Part shown: piece after piece, positions 6,550 through 10,585 of the stretch
Layout: every line of letters begins with the position of its first letter
Position numbering within the stretch: the first letter of the stretch is position 1
Origin: Herminiimonas sp.
GTDB lineage: Bacteria > Pseudomonadota > Gammaproteobacteria > Burkholderiales > Burkholderiaceae
Assembly (NCBI GenBank): GCA_014377155.1
Contig: JACMQD010000005.1
Coordinates: forward strand, 1 to 10,585
Length of the DNA stretch: 10,585 nt
Direction: 5' to 3'
Position numbers and translations under genes: made by a program
The notes under the pieces: model-generated
The model's input: the letters and a program-made list of their open reading frames with translations, nothing else
What the model was told of the DNA's origin: nothing
Databases searched by the model: none

Positions 6550-8091
6550 TTATCCGTTTTTTGTGATTACTTGCGCAAGCGACTCTCGATGCGCAACGGT
6601 CGGCAGTGGATGAATGCCTGTTTGCCGGCGCGGCCGGGCGACGATCAGTTCAGCCAGTACGTCGAGTAGAGCGTCCGCTGCCACCGGCTTGTGCAATACC
6701 GGGATACCGCTTTCGACAATCGCATGAATGCGGTCCGGCATCGTATCACCGGTAATAAGCAGCGCAATGACGTCCTGGTTGAATTCGGCGCGCAGGCCGG
6801 CAATGACGTCCAGACCGGTTTCATGCGAATTAAGACAATAATCGGCAATCAGCAAGTCAGGCACCCGCTCGCCCACGATCAGTCGATCGATGGCATCGGA
6901 AGCTGAACTGGACGTAATGACGTTACAGCCGCATTGTTCTAGCAATACGCGCATCGCGTCGCGAATGGCGGGATCGTCATCGACGACGACAACCAGCTTG
7001 TCACGCAGCACTTCTTTTCGATTGAATTTCTCCTTTACAGCCGGTGGCTGTGGGGTGTGTGCATGTGCCAGGCGCAGGTCTATCGAAAATGTCGAGCCTT
7101 GACCGGGCTCGGACACCAGCGTTATTGGCGCATCGATCAGCTTGCATAATCGCTGCACGATTGCCAGGCCAAGACCTAGTCCCTCCAAGCGCTCCTGACC
7201 GACGCGGCGCGCCTGCCAAAATTCATTGAACACCGCTTTTTGCTGTTGTGCCGTGATACCGATACCGGTATCGGTGACTGATATGCGCAGTTTGCCCGCA
7301 CCCATGCTGCACTGAATCACGACCTCGCCAGTCAGCGTGTAACGCAGCGCATTAGCCACGAGATTGGAAAGTATTTGCTCGACCAAAGCAGTATCGCTGG
7401 CGACCCAGTGGCTGCTTGTCTCAATACGAAAACCGATCTTTTTTTCTGCAGCTTGAGGCGCAAATTCGATCTTCAGGCGCGTTAGGACCCAGTCGACTGG
7501 AAACGGCACGATTTGCGGCTGCACGACTTGGGCATCCAGCCGCGACAGGTCGAGCAACGCGAGGAACATGCCGTCGAGGATCTGAGCGCACTCGCGTACG
7601 TTGCCGAAAAGAGCGTGTGTCTCCGGCGGCAGGGTGAATTGGCTCAGGGCGCTCAAGTACAGGTTCAGCGCATGCATCGGCTGCCGCAGATCGTGGCTGG
7701 CCACTGCCAGGAAGCGGGTCAGCTCGCTCTGATGATTTTCTTGAAGCCGGTTGGCCAGTGCCAGCGCCGCATTGCTTTCTTCCAGTGCGCATTTTTGTTG
7801 TTGCACCAGTTCCATTTGCTTCATGAGCTGCAGGGTGCGCGCAGTAATTTGATCTTCGAGCGCGTTCTTGTGTCGCAGGAGCGTACGCATACGCGCACGA
7901 TACAGACCTGCACCGATTGTAAGCAGCAATGCGGCGACGGCGCAGCCGAACAACCATGCTTTCCACAAGGAGTTCGAATTCGCCAATACGAAACTGGCTC
8001 CTGGTGCTGCAGTCACAAGCCCGCAAGCCGATGCAAGCACGGCCACGACCATGACCATGACTTGCCGCCCAATGGCGATCAAAACATGCAC
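6550..8091 (-). CDS. Membrane-anchored hybrid histidine kinase with C-terminal receiver domain
   Basis: Starting at GTG 8091 the protein has 513 residues. In order: an N-terminal membrane helix (about 10-29), a very short periplasmic loop of about 16 residues, a second helix (46-64), a coiled-coil linker (about 70-125), a HisKA dimerisation domain with phospho-acceptor His133 in ASHDLRQP, and an ATPase domain with the N box NLVANALRY (243-251), G1 DTGIGI (274-279) and G2 GLGLGLAIV (304-312). The receiver domain has the acidic cluster VVDDD (369-373), phospho-acceptor Asp417 in LIADYC, Thr447 in LITGDT and Lys468 in HKP. All catalytic residues are present. The short loop argues against ligand binding outside the cell; sensing in the membrane or through a partner is more likely. 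No DNA-binding regulator is adjacent. GTG 8091 has GGAG 5 nt upstream and lies downstream of a TATAAT box. The frame extends to TTG 8148, but that codon lies upstream of the promoter; ATG 8058 is a further alternative. Confidence 0.9.
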   Translation of the reverse strand: MHVLIAIGRQVMVMVVAVLASACGLVTAAPGASFVLANSNSLWKAWLFGCAVAALLLTIGAGLYRARMRTLLRHKNALEDQITARTLQLMKQMELVQQQKCALEESNAALALANRLQENHQSELTRFLAVASHDLRQPMHALNLYLSALSQFTLPPETHALFGNVRECAQILDGMFLALLDLSRLDAQVVQPQIVPFPVDWVLTRLKIEFAPQAAEKKIGFRIETSSHWVASDTALVEQILSNLVANALRYTLTGEVVIQCSMGAGKLRISVTDTGIGITAQQQKAVFNEFWQARRVGQERLEGLGLGLAIVQRLCKLIDAPITLVSEPGQGSTFSIDLRLAHAHTPQPPAVKEKFNRKEVLRDKLVVVVDDDPAIRDAMRVLLEQCGCNVITSSSASDAIDRLIVGERVPDLLIADYCLNSHETGLDVIAGLRAEFNQDVIALLITGDTMPDRIHAIVESGIPVLHKPVAADALLDVLAELIVARPRRQTGIHPLPTVAHRESLAQVITKNG

Positions 8092-8124
8092 ATCCACTCC
8101 GTCCCAAAGTTTCGTTATGAAATT

Positions 8125-8130
8125 ATTATA
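8125..8130 (-). promoter_or_regulatory. Consensus -10 box of the kinase gene
   Basis: Read on the minus strand this is a perfect TATAAT. No good -35 exists at 15-19 bp spacing (the best is TTAATT at 19 bp) and there is no extended -10 TG. Transcription should begin near 8118, giving a leader of about 27 nt with GGAG at plus 8097-8100 before GTG 8091. Confidence 0.5.
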
Positions 8131-8152
8131 GTTTGCTTGATACAACAAGAAT

Positions 8153-8170
8153 TAAGTACCGGGCTACTTA
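8153..8170. promoter_or_regulatory. Inverted repeat, candidate operator between kinase and carboxylase genes
   Basis: TAAGTA (8153-8158), a 6-bp CCGGGC spacer, and TACTTA (8165-8170) form a perfect 6+6 dyad in the 149-bp divergent region. Its centre lies about 43 bp upstream of the predicted kinase transcription start, where class II activators bind, and 79 bp upstream of the carboxylase start codon. It has no T run, so a terminator is unlikely. The binding protein is unknown. Confidence 0.35.
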
Positions 8171-8240
8171 CGTTTGTTTGTGTCCACTTAACCACGCTCC
8201 GTTACCATGTACCTCTGTGACAACAAACAAGAATGCATAG

Positions 8241-10585
8241 ATGACCATCCTTTCCCTGCTGATCGCCAATCGCGGCGAAATCGCTATCCGCATCGCCCGC
8301 GCTGCCGCCGAGCTGGGCATCCGCACGGTTGCCCTATTTGCCGAAGATGACGCGGCGTCACTTCATGTCTGCAAGACCGACGACGCCATCGGCCTGCGCG
8401 GCAGCGGCGCTGCAAGTTATCTCGATGGCGAGCAAATCATCGCCGCAGCACTGGCGGCCGGCTGCGATGCCATCCATCCCGGATATGGTTTTCTGAGTGA
8501 GAACGCCGGTTTTGCACAGGGCTGCATCGATGCGGGCTTAGTGTTCGTCGGACCGCCACCTGCAGTACTGGCACTGTTCGGCAACAAGCTTCAGGCGAAG
8601 GCGTTAGCAGAACGCCACCGGATACCAGTCGCCGGTGGGCCATCGGGTGCAGCCAGTGTGGATGAAATACATGCTTTTTACTCTTCACTCGGAAGCGATG
8701 CGGCCATCATGATAAAAGCCGTGGCCGGCGGCGGCGGGCGTGGCATGCGAGCGGTCCATGATGCGGCACAGATCGACGAAGCCTATCTGCGCTGCCGCTC
8801 CGAGGCCGCTGCCGCGTTTGGCAACGATGCGGTATATGCCGAGCGGCTCCTGCCGAATGCGCGCCATATCGAAGTGCAAATCATCGGCGATGGCCATGGC
8901 GGCGTCAGCCATCTGTGGGACCGCGAGTGTTCGCTACAGCGCCGCCATCAAAAGCTGGTCGAAATCGCGCCGAGCCCCACGCTTCTGCCGGCTCTACGGG
9001 CCAGGATCATCGATGCCGCACTGTGCCTGGCGCGCGCGGTTCAATATCAGAGTCTGGGCACCTTCGAATTCCTGCTGGACGGCGACGACGCAACCGAAAA
9101 CGCCCCCTTCATCTTCATGGAAGCCAACCCGCGACTGCAAGTCGAACATACCGTCACCGAAGAAGTCACCGGCGTCGATCTGGTCAAGGCTCAGCTGCAA
9201 CTGGCAGGCGGCGCTTCGCTTGCCGAACTTGGGTTGACGCAAAACGACATCAGGCCGCCGATTGGATTCGCAATGCAATTGCGCGTCAACATGGAAACCA
9301 TGCAAGCCGACGGCAGCGTTATCCCCGCCGGCGGCAGGCTCGATGCATTCGAGCCGCCGACCGGTCCCGGGGTGCGGGTCGATACGGCAGGGTATGCCGG
9401 TTACGTCACGAGCGCGCATTACGATTCCCTGCTGGCCAAAGTCATCGCGCATTCCACATCGCCGTGCTATGCCGATACGGTGGCGCGGGCCTATCGCGCG
9501 CTGTCCGAGTTCCGTATCGAAGGGGTGGCGACCAATATCGCCGTCCTGCAAAACCTGCTCAGTAACGACGCTGTCATTGCTAACCGCGTGCATATCCGCT
9601 TCATCGAAACGCACCTTGCGCAATTGCTTGCGCCGCAGCGCGACGTCCATCGCAAACGGTATTTCGACACGCCGCCGATTTCGGCGCGGCCGTCTCGGTC
9701 GATGATCGGACCGGAAGAATCGAACGGTGCGGTAGCGGTCAACGCACCGATGCAAGGATCCGTTGTGTCGATCGATGTACAGGCGGGCGATGCCGTGCAC
9801 AGCGGCCAGCAGCTTGGCGTGATGGAGGCGATGAAAATGGAACATGTCATCACCGCCAACGCCAGTGGCGTGGTCCAGAAGATCAGCGTGCTCAAGGGCG
9901 ATGTGGTGTTTGCAGGCGATGCGCTGCTTTACATCGCATTGACCGAGATCGCGCCTTCGGCGAAGGCACAGGCGCCGGCAATCGATCTCGACCTGATTCG
10001 TCCCGACCTGGCGGAAGTCAGGATGCGCCACGACATCGGGCTCGATGCATTTCGCGCCGACGCGGTCGCACGCCGGCGCAAGACCGGCCAGCGCACTGCC
10101 CGCGAGAACATCGCCGACCTGTGCGATGCCGACAGCTTCATCGAATACGGCGGGCTGGCAATCGCCGGCCAGCGTACCCGGCGTCCGATCGACGAACTGA
10201 TCCGCATCAGTCCCGCCGATGGCTTAGTTTCTGGCATCGGCGCCGTCAATGGCACGCTGTTCGACGAACACCATGCGCGCTGCATGATCCTGGCCTATGA
10301 CTACACCGTCTTCGCCGGTACGCAGGGCGCGATGAATCACAAGAAAACCGATCGCATGCTGCAATTGGCGCAGGACTGGAAGCTGCCGATAATTTTCTTT
10401 ACCGAAGGAGGTGGCGGGCGGCCGGGCGATGTCGATGCACAATTGGTCGCCGGACTCGATTGCACGTCGTTTTACAAGTACGCGGCGCTCAGCGGCCTGG
10501 TTCCGCGCGTGGGGATCGTGTCAGGGCGCTGCTTCGCAGGCAACGCTGCTTTCCTTGGATGTAGCGACGTCATCATCGCAACCGA
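8241..10585 (+). CDS. Single-chain biotin-dependent acyl-CoA carboxylase: biotin carboxylase, carrier and carboxyltransferase (partial, C-terminus beyond right edge)
   Basis: 781 codons are visible and the frame is open to the window end. Biotin carboxylase, residues 1-460: LIANRGEIAIRIAR (7-20), HPGYGFLSEN (79-88), ATP-grasp glycine loop AGGGGRGM (162-169), RDCSLQRR-like segment RECSLQRRHQK (228-238), and EANPRLQVEHTVTEE (294-308) with the catalytic Glu/Asn/Arg set. Biotin carrier, about 497-567: biotinylation site MEAMKME (528-534), Lys532. Carboxyltransferase start, about 587 onward: RRRKTGQRTARENI (610-623), GTQGAMNHKKTDRM (693-706) and the glycine-rich FTEGGGGRPGD (720-730). The fused order on one chain matches the single-chain long-chain acyl-CoA carboxylase family, usually near 1,100 residues, often annotated as acetyl-CoA carboxylase or carbamoyl-phosphate synthase large chain. 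It should carboxylate an acyl-CoA using ATP and bicarbonate; chain-length preference cannot be read from sequence. Pyruvate carboxylase is excluded because the transferase is of the acyl-CoA type. The ribosome binding site is weak (AAGAA). It is divergent from the kinase. Confidence 0.92.
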   Translation, partial: MTILSLLIANRGEIAIRIARAAAELGIRTVALFAEDDAASLHVCKTDDAIGLRGSGAASYLDGEQIIAAALAAGCDAIHPGYGFLSENAGFAQGCIDAGLVFVGPPPAVLALFGNKLQAKALAERHRIPVAGGPSGAASVDEIHAFYSSLGSDAAIMIKAVAGGGGRGMRAVHDAAQIDEAYLRCRSEAAAAFGNDAVYAERLLPNARHIEVQIIGDGHGGVSHLWDRECSLQRRHQKLVEIAPSPTLLPALRARIIDAALCLARAVQYQSLGTFEFLLDGDDATENAPFIFMEANPRLQVEHTVTEEVTGVDLVKAQLQLAGGASLAELGLTQNDIRPPIGFAMQLRVNMETMQADGSVIPAGGRLDAFEPPTGPGVRVDTAGYAGYVTSAHYDSLLAKVIAHSTSPCYADTVARAYRALSEFRIEGVATNIAVLQNLLSNDAVIANRVHIRFIETHLAQLLAPQRDVHRKRYFDTPPISARPSRSMIGPEESNGAVAVNAPMQGSVVSIDVQAGDAVHSGQQLGVMEAMKMEHVITANASGVVQKISVLKGDVVFAGDALLYIALTEIAPSAKAQAPAIDLDLIRPDLAEVRMRHDIGLDAFRADAVARRRKTGQRTARENIADLCDADSFIEYGGLAIAGQRTRRPIDELIRISPADGLVSGIGAVNGTLFDEHHARCMILAYDYTVFAGTQGAMNHKKTDRMLQLAQDWKLPIIFFTEGGGGRPGDVDAQLVAGLDCTSFYKYAALSGLVPRVGIVSGRCFAGNAAFLGCSDVIIAT

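Noticed and set aside
7513..8220. 235-codon plus-strand frame antisense to the kinase
   Set aside because: It covers the conserved HisKA domain on the opposite strand and has no family-like sequence of its own.
8994..10031. 345-codon minus-strand frame antisense to the carboxylase
   Set aside because: The plus strand here encodes conserved biotin carboxylase and biotin carrier motifs, so this is a shadow frame in GC-rich DNA.

Overview
The window looks like chromosomal DNA of a Betaproteobacterium, most likely Burkholderiales (an Oxalobacteraceae-like genome is my best guess). This is inferred from moderately high GC, TACAAT-type promoters, a histidine kinase of the SHDLRQP type, and the gene repertoire. 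There is no rRNA, tRNA, insertion sequence, CRISPR array or phage gene. It reads as ordinary housekeeping and accessory metabolism plus two unusual low-complexity proteins.

Layout. (1) 1-2021, minus: a very long Ala/Glu/Arg/Gln-rich coiled-coil protein, open over 673 codons and cut by the left edge. (2) 2022-2455: non-coding or weakly coding, ending in the promoter and ribosome binding site of the next gene. (3) 2456-3160, plus: a predicted outer-membrane lipoprotein with a Tyr/Gly-rich segment and Asp/Arg-rich repeats like thrombospondin type 3 calcium loops, followed by a clear intrinsic terminator. (4) 3213-4142, minus: an ornithine cyclodeaminase/mu-crystallin family reductase, probably a delta1-pyrroline-2-carboxylate reductase, which may be read from a leaderless mRNA. 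(5) 4354-5412, plus: an AI-2E family (PF01594) membrane protein. (6) 5416-6465, minus: a class I nitronate monooxygenase whose stop lies 3 bp from that of the membrane protein. (7) 6550-8091, minus: a membrane-anchored hybrid histidine kinase with a C-terminal receiver, 84 bp upstream of the nitronate monooxygenase and possibly co-transcribed with it. (8) 8241 to the right edge, plus: a single-chain biotin-dependent acyl-CoA carboxylase (biotin carboxylase, then biotin carrier, then carboxyltransferase), divergent from the kinase and cut by the window end.

How the parts may work together. The reductase, nitronate monooxygenase and acyl-CoA carboxylase are separate metabolic enzymes with no shared pathway that the sequence proves. 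The one strong regulatory arrangement is the 149-bp divergent region between kinase and carboxylase. It holds a perfect TATAAT box for the kinase, a poor -35, and an 18-bp inverted repeat placed where an activator would bind. The best candidates for something new are the two low-complexity proteins, the possible leaderless reductase mRNA, and this divergent control region. I see no clearly new multi-gene system.
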